64,000 nt of DNA from an uncultured Bacteroides sp. (GTDB taxonomy: Bacteria > Bacteroidota > Bacteroidia > Bacteroidales > Bacteroidaceae), in NCBI RefSeq assembly GCF_958445495.1, contig NZ_CAUCSQ010000010.1:1-64000 (forward strand). The letters run 5' to 3'. Below are positions 1 to 9,700 of this stretch, piece by piece. Positions within the stretch are counted from its first letter, which is position 1. Each line of letters begins with the position of its first letter. The position numbers and the translations under genes are program-made. Below the pieces are notes generated by a model that had not been told where the DNA came from, did not search any database, and saw nothing but the letters and a program-made list of their open reading frames with translations.

Positions 1-60
1 ACAAGAAATCCGAGTAAAAAATGCACAGGTTTAAGATTTTTGAGCAAAAGAGGAGCGTTT

Positions 61-300
61 TTAGAGAGGGAACTGTTCCTTTAACCGTCCGTAATAATGT
101 ACGTCTGTAAAGTCACCGTTTTTGAAAACAACTTTCTGCAGAATTCCGGCTTTGGCGAATCCTGTTTTCTCCGACGCGCGCATTAGGGGGAAATTTCATT
201 CGGATACGGTTGCGGGCACATCGGGTAACGGACTGGTGATACCGTATCATACAGCTTGCACGGTTGGACTGGTTAAGATGTTCCGCCGCATGCCTTACTT
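61..300 (-). pseudogene. GNAT acetyltransferase remnant (C-terminal part)
   Basis: Read on the minus strand, one continuous frame ending at the TAA at 61-63 gives the typical tail of a RimJ/RimL-type GNAT N-acetyltransferase: an asparagine-containing 'NFPLMRASEKTGF' acetyl-CoA-loop motif, then 'FKNGDFTDVHYYGRL' and a short end. The frame is interrupted by in-frame TGA codons at 247-249 and 196-198, and similarity fades beyond about position 300, just before a palindromic repeat cluster. No start codon or N-terminal half can be found. The frame is preserved across both stops, so this looks like a decayed gene and not chance similarity. The fragment cannot make an active enzyme, because the beta-strand core that binds acetyl-CoA is missing. 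Family recognition is by eye. Confidence 0.6.
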
Positions 301-320
301 GTTTTTTATGCGAATACTAA

Positions 321-410
321 TTCGTTCCACAACTGTTGACGTTTAGTTCCACAGATGTTTTCCTTTCGTTCCATATCTGTGGAACGAAAGGAAAACAGTC
401 GTGGAACGAA
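321..410. repeat. Nested palindromic GTTCCAC repeat cluster
   Basis: Five copies of a TTCGTTCCAYA-type motif in both orientations lie within 90 bases. A perfect 17-bp inverted repeat at 357-373 and 380-396 with a 6-base loop is nested in a second, near-perfect 17-bp pair at 321-337 and 394-410. The structure could form a cruciform in DNA or a long hairpin in RNA. It separates the GNAT remnant from the fucosidase gene end at 507 and could act as a two-way terminator, although no strong T-run follows. The stretch 411-506 holds nothing I can recognise. Confidence 0.75.
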
Positions 411-506
411 ATATTTGCAGCGAGACGGGGGATTGGATATTGCACGGAGGATAAACAATAGCCGCAAGGCTTTACCCTGATTTCGCCAATCAGTCCCTTC
501 TCCTTA

Positions 507-2387
507 TTATTGTACGCCGATTTCTGCCAGTCCCATCGGTTCCCCGTCCTGTATCATCCGTGTCGCTTTCAGTTGGATATAACGTGCGTTGACCGGAGTG
601 AAGTAGACCGATTGCAGAATCGGATTGTTCTTTATATTGGAAAACTCGTCTTTGGCCACTACCCGGTCTACTGCGTTGCTATCCGTGCCGACAGAGATTT
701 CATAAGCGGCGATTACTCCTTTGTTGTATTCGCTCTGGTCGGGAAGGTAATGGAACGAAGTAACCGTGCGTTCTTCTCCCAAATCAATCAACAGTGTGTT
801 TCCGTCGATGAAACAAGTGGTTTGCCCGTTCTTGTCCATGCTCTTCTGCGCTTCTTCCGCATCTATTCCGGCAAGGGTGAACGGATAGCTTTTCAGCTCT
901 TCGGCTTTCGCCGTGTACGTATCGGGCGTTTCTCCCGCGTAGTATGCTTCGATGTTATTGATGCAGAGGCACGCGCGTGAATCCGTGAAGCGGACGCGAA
1001 TCTTACCGGTGGAGACTGTTTCGAAGCGTAGGAGGCGTTTGTATCCGACAGTGGTCGTTTCTTCGTTGAGCTTTACGGGAAGCCATTCGCCTTCCTGTTC
1101 ATATTCTACGACGAATGATTTGACACGTTGTCCCAAAGGAATGTATTCCTGCAACATCATGCGGTTTATCTTTTCTTTCCGGGGCAGCTCGAACTCGATG
1201 GAGGCGGAAGTGACATCGTCGTTGGTGGCCCAGTAGGTATCGTAATCGCCGTCGGTCACGGCTTTTGCAGAGAATGTTTTTCCGCGTTCGTCCGATGCTT
1301 TGGGGGAGATTCCCGCCAATAGGTTGCGGGCCAGTTGTTTTTGGATATTCTTATGGAAGTTTACGGCATTGGCGGAGTCGACGGGATGAATCAATCCGTC
1401 ACGGTTGACCGGGAAGTTTAACAGCAGCGTCGCATTATGTCCCACGCTACGGTAATACAAATCCGTCAATTGGTCTACGGTTTTTACCCGGCCGTCTTCT
1501 TCCGGATGATAGAACCATCCCGGACGGATGGAAACGTCACATTCCGCCGCTACCCATTGGTTGCCGTCGGCGTGCCCGTATTGCAGTTCACGGTACTTGG
1601 GATATCCCGGATAGACTTCTCCCGCACGGAGGAAAGACCAGTTGGTGGCTCCTGCGAATCCTTTCTCATTGCCTACCCAGCGGCAACCCGGACCGCCGTC
1701 CGAGAAGATAACGGCTTGCGGTTGCAGCTCGTCAATCATCCGGTAAGCTCTGGGATAGTCATAATAAGTCTTGCGGTCGATTGTGCGGCTGTCTTTTGCA
1801 CCGCCGTACCAGCCGTCTCCGCCGTTGGCACCGTCAAACCAGATTTCGAATACGTCACCGTAGTTGGTTAGCAGTTCGTGGAGTTGTTTATAGAAATAGT
1901 CTACGTATTCCGCAGAACCGTAGTTCGCCTGATGCCTGTCCCAAGGAGACAGGTAGACGGCAAACTTGATGCCGTACTTTTTACAGGCGTCCGAGAGTTC
2001 GCGGACGATGTCGCCTTTTCCGTCTTTATACGGGGTGTTGCGGATACAGTATTCTGTCAGTTGCGTGGGCCACAGGCAGAATCCGTCGTGGTGCTTGGCT
2101 GTCAGAATCACTCCTTTCATGCCGGATTTGACAAAGGTTTGCACCCATTGCTCGCAGTCCAGCCTGGCAGGATTGAATGTTTTGGGGTCGGAATCTCCGT
2201 ATCCCCATTCGCGGTCGTTGAACGTATTAAGTCCGAAGTGCACGAAAGCGTAGGTTTCCATTTTTTGCCATTCCACTTGTTTGGGTTCGGGGACGGGCAA
2301 GATTGCTTCCGGGGCTTTTGCCGGACTGCAGGCGTTCAATAAAAGGGAAGCGATGCCTGCGTAAAAGATTTGAGGATGTTTTTTCAT
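507..2387 (-). CDS. GH29 alpha-L-fucosidase, lipoprotein
   Basis: A 626-residue exo-acting alpha-fucosidase that removes terminal L-fucose from glycans. The signal peptide ends in a lipobox (LLNAC, Cys20), so it is probably membrane anchored. The GH29 barrel covers roughly residues 35-360, with the family's 'HFGLNTF' start, a 'KHHDGF' motif at 98-103 and 'EIWFDGAN' at 181-188, where Asp185 is the expected nucleophile. The C-terminal half looks like two F5/8-type (discoidin/CBM32-like) carbohydrate-binding modules, about 365-485 and 495-626, ending in the usual 'YIQLKA...GLAEIGV' pattern. It lies 39 bp downstream of the TorF-like gene on the same strand, so the two may be co-transcribed. Linkage preference cannot be told from the sequence. 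Confidence 0.88.
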   Translation of the reverse strand: MKKHPQIFYAGIASLLLNACSPAKAPEAILPVPEPKQVEWQKMETYAFVHFGLNTFNDREWGYGDSDPKTFNPARLDCEQWVQTFVKSGMKGVILTAKHHDGFCLWPTQLTEYCIRNTPYKDGKGDIVRELSDACKKYGIKFAVYLSPWDRHQANYGSAEYVDYFYKQLHELLTNYGDVFEIWFDGANGGDGWYGGAKDSRTIDRKTYYDYPRAYRMIDELQPQAVIFSDGGPGCRWVGNEKGFAGATNWSFLRAGEVYPGYPKYRELQYGHADGNQWVAAECDVSIRPGWFYHPEEDGRVKTVDQLTDLYYRSVGHNATLLLNFPVNRDGLIHPVDSANAVNFHKNIQKQLARNLLAGISPKASDERGKTFSAKAVTDGDYDTYWATNDDVTSASIEFELPRKEKINRMMLQEYIPLGQRVKSFVVEYEQEGEWLPVKLNEETTTVGYKRLLRFETVSTGKIRVRFTDSRACLCINNIEAYYAGETPDTYTAKAEELKSYPFTLAGIDAEEAQKSMDKNGQTTCFIDGNTLLIDLGEERTVTSFHYLPDQSEYNKGVIAAYEISVGTDSNAVDRVVAKDEFSNIKNNPILQSVYFTPVNARYIQLKATRMIQDGEPMGLAEIGVQ

Positions 2388-2426
2388 GGGGGTAATTGTT
2401 TTTAATGTTATTAATGAGCGGCCGTG

Positions 2427-3116
2427 TTATGGCCGTATGCTGAATCCGAGTACGAAATAAAGCTGTTTTTCGTAAGGGTTGGCTATCAGTTTCCCGAAAA
2501 CGGGGAGGGAGAACCCGGAGGTTATTTTCAGCTCTTTGGTGGCGGACAATCCGATGTTGACAATATTGAATTTGTCGGAGTACATCCCTTCCCATGGGGT
2601 AAATCCCGCTTCAACGCTCATGTTCACATCTTTCACGTCGAAAGGGTAGCTTAATTCGCAATAACTGGACCACGCGCGTTTGCCGTTTTCCCGATAGTCG
2701 TTGCCGGCGAATGTGGTGTACCAGTTGACGGTAAGGGGAAACCTCTCGCTGAACAAGTAGCCTGCTCCTAACTCGAAAGTGTGTCCGGTGGAGTGTGAAC
2801 TGTAGTTGAAATATTTGAAAGGTTCTTCGGCGGTCTGCGTAAAATAGTCGTTGGCGTAGAGAATCAGGTTTCCGTATTCGTATTCTACGGACAGGTCGAT
2901 TTCGTTGTTTTTCTCGCGGAATTCCGTAGAACCCCATGCGTAGACGGTCAGTCCTTTCCAGTTGATTCCTAGGGACGGCTGTACGCTTGCGTTGCCCGAA
3001 TCCGTTCCGCGCCAGATGTAGCTGCTGACGAAATCCGCATTTACAAAGACTTCCTGTGCTTTTGCCAATGCCGCGCAACACAAGATTGCGATAAACAGTA
3101 GGGTTTGTCTTTTCAT
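2427..3116 (-). CDS. TorF-like putative outer-membrane beta-barrel protein
   Basis: A 229-residue protein with a signal peptide ending at 'ALAKAQ', followed by alternating aromatic/polar strands typical of a small outer-membrane barrel. It opens with 'YIWRGTDSG' and closes on 'YFVLGFSIRP', a C-terminal beta-signal-like strand with aromatic residues. This matches the TorF/Gcw_chp family of putative porins. I use the internal ATG at 3116 because it starts directly at the signal peptide; the longer reading adds 18 uncharged residues with no export logic. The gene is followed closely by the fucosidase. Transported substrate unknown. Confidence 0.6.
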   Translation of the reverse strand: MKRQTLLFIAILCCAALAKAQEVFVNADFVSSYIWRGTDSGNASVQPSLGINWKGLTVYAWGSTEFREKNNEIDLSVEYEYGNLILYANDYFTQTAEEPFKYFNYSSHSTGHTFELGAGYLFSERFPLTVNWYTTFAGNDYRENGKRAWSSYCELSYPFDVKDVNMSVEAGFTPWEGMYSDKFNIVNIGLSATKELKITSGFSLPVFGKLIANPYEKQLYFVLGFSIRP

Positions 3117-3204
3117 TTCATCGGTTGTTCTAATGAGCGGTTGTTCTAATGGGAAACGGAGATACGGCATATAGGGATTGGCCGTGGCAAATTCCGGAAA
3201 ACGG

Positions 3205-3246
3205 AAGAACGGCTTCCCGCATATTCCGTGCGGGTGCGCCGTTCTT
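3205..3246. terminator. Nested stem-loop between two minus-strand genes
   Basis: Outer arms of 9 bp (3205-3213 and 3238-3246, AAGAACGGC) enclose inner arms of 6 bp (3216-3221 and 3229-3234, CCCGCA). It lies in the 213-bp gap between the protease end and the TorF-like gene. The flank on the minus strand contains a short T-run, so it may end transcription of the protease gene; a structured leader for the TorF-like gene is also possible. Confidence 0.4.
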
Positions 3247-3356
3247 ATATCGTGAATCTGCGTAAGATTGCCGGGATTTTCCGTCTCTGCATTGTCTTTG
3301 GCGGGAATATCTATTTTTTGCCAAGGACAGTTATAAGGAGCGGTTTACGGAATAGA

Positions 3357-3379
3357 CCGGCAAGTGAAATTTTTGCCGG
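3357..3379 (-). terminator. Hairpin just past the C1 protease stop codon
   Basis: A 7-bp inverted repeat, CCGGCAA/TTGCCGG with a 9-base loop, begins only a few bases after the protease stop codon. There is no clear T-run after it, so the role as terminator is plausible but weak. Confidence 0.35.
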
Positions 3380-3383
3380 CGGC

Positions 3384-4568
3384 TTATTTGATTCCTAATT
3401 TTTTGGCGATATCTTTCGGAAGCGCATCCTTGTGTACGACGATGTTCATCGTTTTGTATGCGACGAACGCTTTGGAAGCATACCAGATACCGTTGTATTT
3501 ACCGGCTTTTCCCCAGGAATTCTTAACCATGAAGTATTCTTTCCCGTTCTGGTCTTTGGCGATACCGTAGATAACCATTCCGTGGTCGTCGGTCGTTTCC
3601 CAGTTGTCAAACGCTTCCTGACGCATTTCTTGAGTGACGGTCATTTCCGGAAGAGGTTTGGAAGTCAGCTCTTTGCGTTTGTCTGCAGCAGTCAGTCCGG
3701 TCCAGCGTGCCATGTCTGAGCCTGTGAGTTCGGCTCCTTTGGTCGCGTCCGGCATAACGGCGATGCCGTCACGGGTGAATCCCTGTTCGCTGACATCGCT
3801 GCCCCATGCGAATGTGTATCCTTTGTTTACCGCATTGTCCATTACCGCCATCAGTTCGTCGATAGGCAGGTTGTAGGAAAGGCTGTTGCGCCAGTTGTCC
3901 TGGATTTCGATGGAGAACTGGGTGTAGAACGGATGGTGTGTATATGAGGTCAGTGATACGTAGTCGTCACAGTTCAGCCCCAGCGATTCCGCGAAGGTCT
4001 TCGGAGTGTATTCCTTGCCTTTGTAAGTGAACTGTTCCGGACATTCTCCCAGGTAGGTATCGTAAATGGCTTTCAACCCGTTTTTCCATACCGGGGTCAG
4101 TTTGCTCAGTTTGCCTTTGGCGATGGCGTTGATATAGCCTGATGCGACGGCATCCAGCTCGTTGTGTACGGGTAGCGTGTCGCCGTACATGATGCCCGGC
4201 ATCACTTCCTGCGGGACGATTCCGTAATTCTTGATGCAGTATAGTACGTCATAGAAACTCCCGCCCGGAGAGAAGGAGCTGTCACCGTGGTAACGCACGT
4301 AGTTTATTCCGCGGTCTTCCATCGTTTTGTGCACTACGAACATTTCCGCCAGGTCATACTCGCCTTTGCCCATACGGAGCAGTTCGGATTCTATGAATCC
4401 GAGGGTTGAGAAACTCCAGCAGGTACTTGAGCGGTTCTGGTTTTTGATGGATGTAATCGGATTTTCTTTCACTGTCGTGAAAACGAAGCCTTCTTCGGTT
4501 TTTGCGTCTTGTGCCATTGTACTTAGGCTGAATAAGCCCAGGGCAGCGATAAGGATACTTTTTTTCAT
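3384..4568 (-). CDS. Exported C1-family cysteine protease, aminopeptidase C / bleomycin-hydrolase type
   Basis: A 394-residue papain-fold peptidase with a cleavable signal peptide (cleavage likely after 'STMAQ', residue 20). The catalytic triad is visible: Cys50 in 'SSTCWSFST', His329 in 'DDHGMVIYG' and Asn350 in 'VKNSWG', followed by the glycine-rich 'GKYNGIWY'. Length and order match Bacteroides aminopeptidase C proteins, which trim N-terminal residues from peptides. Unlike the cytoplasmic PepC of lactic bacteria this one is exported, so it probably works in the periplasm. I take the ATG at 4568 as start because it opens the signal peptide; an ATG 12 bases upstream is also possible. Substrate specificity is inferred from family only. 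Confidence 0.85.
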   Translation of the reverse strand: MKKSILIAALGLFSLSTMAQDAKTEEGFVFTTVKENPITSIKNQNRSSTCWSFSTLGFIESELLRMGKGEYDLAEMFVVHKTMEDRGINYVRYHGDSSFSPGGSFYDVLYCIKNYGIVPQEVMPGIMYGDTLPVHNELDAVASGYINAIAKGKLSKLTPVWKNGLKAIYDTYLGECPEQFTYKGKEYTPKTFAESLGLNCDDYVSLTSYTHHPFYTQFSIEIQDNWRNSLSYNLPIDELMAVMDNAVNKGYTFAWGSDVSEQGFTRDGIAVMPDATKGAELTGSDMARWTGLTAADKRKELTSKPLPEMTVTQEMRQEAFDNWETTDDHGMVIYGIAKDQNGKEYFMVKNSWGKAGKYNGIWYASKAFVAYKTMNIVVHKDALPKDIAKKLGIK

Positions 4569-4710
4569 TCTTAATGACATTAATATTAAATTTTGTTCAG
4601 GTCACAAAGATAGGAAAGTTTCATCACAGATTATACAGATTTGCACAGATTATCCTGTTTACTTTTGTGAAAAAGGCAATCTATGACGGATTTTATTGCA
4701 TTCGGGCGTG

Positions 4711-4848
4711 TCAAGTATGTCCGGGGAAGGTGATATTCACACCGATGGAAGGGAGATTGCCGTTGTGCAGCCCCCGGATTTCTTCATCACGGATGATGTC
4801 GCAGCCTATTTCCGAAACCGGCAATTCGGGTTTCATGCCGGGCGGCAT
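4711..4848 (-). CDS. Small ORF in frame behind the 4888-5415 gene
   Basis: A 45-codon ORF from the ATG at 4848 (or 4836) to the TGA at 4711. It is in the same frame as the gene ending at the TGA at 4888-4890, and the linking codons are also open. The composition looks coding ('LPVSEIGCDIIRDEEIRGL' then 'SIGVNITFPGHT'). It may be the detached C-terminal end of the upstream gene, split by a stop codon, or a small separate gene. No ribosome-binding site supports independent translation. Function unknown. Confidence 0.35.
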   Translation of the reverse strand: MPPGMKPELPVSEIGCDIIRDEEIRGLHNGNLPSIGVNITFPGHT

Positions 4849-4887
4849 CGTCCGTGACGTTTCCGGAATTTTCTTATCCGATACGGT

Positions 4888-5415
4888 TCATTCCGTTTTT
4901 TCTTGTTTGGGTGACACGATGTAGTCTTCTTTGATGAACTCGTCGTAAACCCGTTTGGGGTGGTCGAACGGGGCTGTCCCGTTTCTCTGTTCGTCAAAAT
5001 TCTCTCTGCGGAATTGTTTCAGTTTCAGATTGTCTTCGGCATATTCCCGCAGTTTTTTGTGTTCGCGTCCGTAGAGCGAGCTTTCAGTTACTTCCGAGTC
5101 GAGCAAGCTTTCCTTCGGGGTGATGGTGGGCAAGAGCACTTGTTCCAGCAATCCGCGGTAGGCGCCTTCATATTCGCACCAGACAAGGCCGTTGACTACG
5201 AATATGCGATAGGTGTACTTTGACCATGCAGTTTTAATCTCAATTGATTTGGCGTAGATTTCAATGGTTGCCTCTGAGCCATACTCCTGGTCACGGATTA
5301 CAACGGTTGTCCGGCCGCTAATTTCTTCTTTCACGGAAGTGTGCCATTTGGGGGAATGCATGATTTCCTCAATAATTTCCGGCAAATTCTCTTTAATCTC
5401 GAACTGTATTCTCAT
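4888..5415 (-). CDS. Unrecognised conserved-type protein, 175 residues
   Basis: A soluble, charged protein with no signal peptide or membrane segment. The N-terminal half alternates beta-type stretches ('TTVVIRDQEY', 'EATIEIYAKSIEI', 'TYRIFVVNGLVWCEYEG'); the C-terminal half is helical and charged, rich in Lys, Glu and Arg, and ends in 'PKQEKTE'. I do not recognise a family. The ATG at 5415 is chosen because the longer reading to 5463 would need a TTG start. A TAnnTTTG-like element (TAACTTTA) lies at about 5472-5480 on the same strand. The reading frame continues past the TGA for another 58 codons (see the ORF at 4711-4848). Confidence 0.6.
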   Translation of the reverse strand: MRIQFEIKENLPEIIEEIMHSPKWHTSVKEEISGRTTVVIRDQEYGSEATIEIYAKSIEIKTAWSKYTYRIFVVNGLVWCEYEGAYRGLLEQVLLPTITPKESLLDSEVTESSLYGREHKKLREYAEDNLKLKQFRRENFDEQRNGTAPFDHPKRVYDEFIKEDYIVSPKQEKTE

Positions 5416-5627
5416 GGTGCTTGCCTGCAAGCAGGGCTTTTTTAGGATTTCTTCCTTAAACAATTTAAGTTAGCCTAAAGTTACATAGATTGAAGCAAAA
5501 AAGCAAGATTTTGTTTGAATATTTATTATTTTTGCCCGACTATCTGCCTTTTTCGTTTGTTTTTATCATAAATATGCGGCAGATGACGGAAGTTTTGCAT
5601 AGTCGTAAAAAAGGAGGGGAGACAAGA

Positions 5628-6497
5628 ATGCGGGAGAAATATGGAAAGGATTTGAAAATGGACGGGCCTGCAACCGGGCTGGTGCTGGAAGGCGGGGGAA
5701 TGCGCGGAGTGTTTACTTGCGGCGTACTCGATTATTTTATGGATTGCAATATCCGGTTTCCTTATGTGATAGGGGTGTCCGCCGGTGCGTGCAACGGATT
5801 GTCATACGCTTCCCGCCAACGGGGACGCGCCAGGTACAGTAACATTGATTTGTTGGAGAAGTACAATTATATCGGTCTGAAATACTTGTTGAAGAAACGT
5901 AATATTCTTGATTTCGATTTGTTGTTCAATGAGTTTCCCGAACATATTCTTCCTTATGATTACGAAACGTATTTTGCTTCGCCGGAACGGTTTGTGATGG
6001 TGACTACCAACTGCCTTACGGGAGAGGCGGACTATTTCGAGGAGAAGAAGGACAAGCGAAGGGTGATTGATATTGTCAGGGCATCGAGCAGCCTGCCTTT
6101 TGTCTGTCCCATTGCTTATGTGGACGGCGTTCCCATGCTTGACGGGGGTATTGTCGATTCCATTCCCTTGCGGAGAGCCATTGAAGACGGTTGTGACCGT
6201 AACGTGGTCGTGCTTACTCGTAACCGCGGTTATCGGAAAGATTCGAAGGATATCCGTATTCCTCCGTTCGTGTACCGGAAATATCCGAAGCTGAGGGAGG
6301 CGCTCAGCCGCCGCTGCGCCGTTTACAATGAGCAGTTGGAAATGGTGGAACGGATGGAGGATGACGGAAGGGTTATCGTTGTCCGTCCGTTGAAACCGGT
6401 GGTTGTGGACCGTATCGAACGGGATGTGCGGAAATTGACGATGTTTTATGAGGAGGGGTATGCATGTACGAGGGCTTTATTCGGGGATTGTAAATAG
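5628..6497 (+). CDS. Patatin-like phospholipase
   Basis: A 289-residue cytoplasmic-type patatin hydrolase, predicted to release fatty acids from phospholipids or related esters. The oxyanion loop 'GGGMRG' is at 22-27, the nucleophile motif 'GVSAG' at 49-53 (Ser51), and the catalytic Asp172 sits in 'LDGG', giving the Ser-Asp dyad of the family. The start at 5628 is supported by an unusually good ribosome-binding site, AAGGAGG at 5611-5617, rare in Bacteroides; the open frame continues upstream to 5490 but without such support. The C-terminal part ('RRCAVYNEQLEMVERMEDDG') matches the bacterial YjjU-like patatins. It is alone on its strand and followed by a strong terminator. Confidence 0.88.
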   Translation: MREKYGKDLKMDGPATGLVLEGGGMRGVFTCGVLDYFMDCNIRFPYVIGVSAGACNGLSYASRQRGRARYSNIDLLEKYNYIGLKYLLKKRNILDFDLLFNEFPEHILPYDYETYFASPERFVMVTTNCLTGEADYFEEKKDKRRVIDIVRASSSLPFVCPIAYVDGVPMLDGGIVDSIPLRRAIEDGCDRNVVVLTRNRGYRKDSKDIRIPPFVYRKYPKLREALSRRCAVYNEQLEMVERMEDDGRVIVVRPLKPVVVDRIERDVRKLTMFYEEGYACTRALFGDCK

Positions 6498-6523
6498 GAT
6501 AGAATAGGTACGATAGGTACGGG

Positions 6524-6560
6524 TAGCTGCCGGATTTCATATCCGGCAGCTATTGTTTTC
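6524..6560 (+). terminator. Rho-independent terminator after the patatin gene
   Basis: A perfect 12-bp stem (6524-6535 with 6541-6552, TAGCTGCCGGAT) with a 5-base loop is followed by TTGTTTTC. It begins 27 bp after the patatin stop codon. Confidence 0.8.
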
Positions 6561-6698
6561 TGAAAGCCGGTGTGGTTTGCTTCGGATGTCCTTTTCTGCC
6601 GGTAAAAAATCGTATCGGTTTTTGCCTTTTGCAGGAAAACCTTGTAAAATAGCGGTTTATGTAACAAATCTTACAGCCTTTGAAACATTTTTTTTAGT

Positions 6699-6757
6699 CG
6701 GTTGACGTAAATCAACCGTAATTTGCATCATCGATAAAGAGAAAATTCGTATTTTTA
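6699..6757 (+). promoter_or_regulatory. Candidate operator and promoter of the fructan PUL
   Basis: An inverted repeat CGGTTGA-6-TCAACCG lies at 6699-6718. Downstream are a TTTG box at 6722-6725 and a TATTTTTA box at 6750-6757, one base from the Bacteroides TAnnTTTG consensus; the spacing is a few bases long. The leader to the SusC start would be about 25 bases. The repeat is a reasonable binding site for the hybrid regulator, but this is inference from position. Confidence 0.35.
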
Positions 6758-6788
6758 AATTAATAACATTAAACTAATGCATAATGTC

Positions 6789-9700
6789 ATGAAGAACAAA
6801 AAATTTCTTTGCAGCATTTGTTTCCTGTTCATTTTCATGCCTGTTGTCTGGGGGCAGAACATAACAGTAAAGGGAAACGTTACTTCCAAGACAGACGGAC
6901 AGCCGGTTATCGGCGCATCTGTTGTTGAAACCGCGGTTACGGCTAACGGAACCATTACCGACCTGGACGGTAATTTTACATTGACGGTGAAACAGGGGGC
7001 GGACCTGACAATTTCGTATGTGGGTTTTAAGCCTGTCAGGCTGAAAGCGAAGGCTTTGTTGAATGTCGTGTTGGAAGAAGATTCCGAGTTGTTGGACGAG
7101 GTGGTGGTGACGGGTTATTCGACGCAGAAGAAAGCCGATTTGACCGGTTCGGTAGCTGTCGTTTCAACGAAAGCGCTGAAAACGACCTCCGATGCGGACC
7201 CGATGAGGGCTTTGCAGGGTAAAGTGCCGGGTATGACGATTACTTCCAACGGTTCGCCCAGCGGTACGGGTACGGTCCGCATACGCGGTATCGGTTCTTT
7301 CAATTCTTCACAAGATCCGTTGTATGTTGTTGACGGAGTGCCTACCACCCGCGCGTTGAATTCATTGAATACGAATGATATCGAAAGCATGCAGGTTTTG
7401 AAAGATGCGGCTTCCGCTTCCATATACGGTTCGCGTGCTTCGAACGGAGTAATCATCATCACTACTAAAAAGGGGAAGAAAGCGGATAAGATAAAAGTGG
7501 ATTTTTCCGCTAATCTGACTGCGCAGTTCTATACTCCCCAATCTTTGATGAAACTTTCCAATACATCGGAATATGCGACGGCAATGGCGCAGGCGGCTTT
7601 GAACGACGGATTGGACCCGGTGGCTTATGCCAGCAATTATGGCTTGAACCTGAATGCTGCTGCAGGTACGCCCATCACTGTCTGGAATCCGGCGACGGAG
7701 AGTTATGTGGATTATACGGTAAACGGCTTGTATGACGGTTACATCAACCAGAAGAAGACGATGAAGTTTTCCGATACAGACTGGCTGGACGAGATTTCCC
7801 GTACCGGATTCTCTCAGAATTACGACCTTTCTCTTTCTCATGCCAATGACAAACATTCCACCATGTTCTCGTTGGGCTATAAGAAGAATAACGGAATCTT
7901 GAAATATACGGATTTTGAGAATATATCCGCCCGTATGAATTCTTCTTATAATGTGAACAAGTATCTGACTGTCGGTGAGAACTTCACGGTGACTTACACC
8001 AGCCAGGTGGATTGCGCCCCGATGGAAAATGCCTTGAAGATGGCTCCTACCGTTCCTGTGTATGAGGAGGACGGGACGACTTTTGCCGGTCCGGTCGGCG
8101 GAATGAGCGACCGGCAGAATCCGTTGCGCGAGTCCTATGACAACCGTGACAATCATCTGGATTACTGGCGTTTGTTCGGCAACGGGTATGTGGAGATAAA
8201 ACCGGTTAAGGGGTTGGTGCTCCGTTCTAATTTCGGTATCGACCATTATTCTTCTTTCATCAATTCGATGACTTATACTTATCATTCGGATATTGTCAAT
8301 AATGATATTGCAAAGACAACTTTGTCTCATAACAATGAGACTAACTGGACTTGGTCTAATACGGCGAACTATAATTTCCGGCTGGCGGACAAGCATGACT
8401 TTACCGTTTTGTTGGGTACTGAAATGTCTAAACAGTCTGTTATTGATTTCTCTGCCTATTCGGAGGAGTATGCAGTAGAAGATAAGGATTATATGTGGCC
8501 GAACGCGGCGACGGGGACTATGAGAAATTCCGGCGCCAAGGTGGGATACAGATTGGCTTCTTTCTTCGGCAAGCTGGATTATAATTATGATGATTTGATT
8601 CTGGCGTCGTTTACGATCCGTCGTGACGGTTCTTCACGTTTCGGCAAGGATAACCGTTGGGGAACTTTTCCTGCCGCTACTTTGGGGTTACGCTTGTCGA
8701 AGTTGCTTAAAAAGGATTGGATGGATGACTGGAAAATCCGTTTCTCATGGGGAAAGACCGGTAACCAGGCAATTGATAATAATGCGCAGTTCGGCTTGTA
8801 TGTTGCCGATTACGGGTTGGACCGCGTGACTTCCACGGCGTATGATTTGCTTCTGCAATCTTCCGGGACTTTCCCGTCGGGGTATCGTGCCACCCAGATT
8901 GCTAATCCTAATTTGAAATGGGAATCGGCGGAACAGTTCAATATCGGTACGGACTTTACTCTTTTCGGGGGGAGCTTGTACGGTTCAATCGACGGTTTTG
9001 TCAAGGATGTGGACGATATGTTGATTAATCCCGCTTATTTGGGTGCTTTGGGCGAAGGCGGCGCATCATGGGCCAACGGTCCTTCTTTACGTAACTGGGG
9101 TATGGAATTTACCTTGGGATATCGTAAAACGCTGGCTTGCGGGCTGGGGATTGACGTGAACGGCAATCTGGATTTTTTCCGCAACAGGGTTACTTATCTT
9201 CCCGAAACGTCAACCGGTTCCTACGCTCATACGACGACGGAAAATCTGGTGGAGTCCCGCCAGCCTTACGGCTCTATCGTGGGATATGTGGTTGAAGGCA
9301 TTTTCCAGAACCAGGCGGAGGTGGATGCTTCCGGACAGCCGAATGCGCGTGTGGGAGGCTTGAAGTATGCGGACTTGGACGGCAAAAACGGTATAACGGC
9401 CGATGACCAGACCTGGATTTTCAATCCTGTTCCGGCTTTCTCTTACGGCTTGAATATCGCATTGAGTTATAAGGGGTTTGATTTGAGCATGTTTTGGCAG
9501 GGGGTATATGACAAGGATGTATATAATAACCAGAAATTTCAGACGGACTTCTGGAGCGTGACCGATGCCGGTTCAAATAAGGGAAACCGTTTGCTGGGAG
9601 CCTGGAACACGAACAATACCGGTTCTACTATTCCCGCCCTGACAACCAATAATACTGCCGATGAGGGGCGCGCTTCGACCTATTTCGTCGAAAACGGTTC

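Noticed and set aside
122..346. 74-codon plus-strand ORF
   Set aside because: It is antisense to the GNAT remnant, has no family pattern, and its length is explained by the former coding strand.
7362..8396. 344-codon minus-strand ORF inside fructan susC
   Set aside because: Antisense shadow; no signal, motif or ribosome-binding site.
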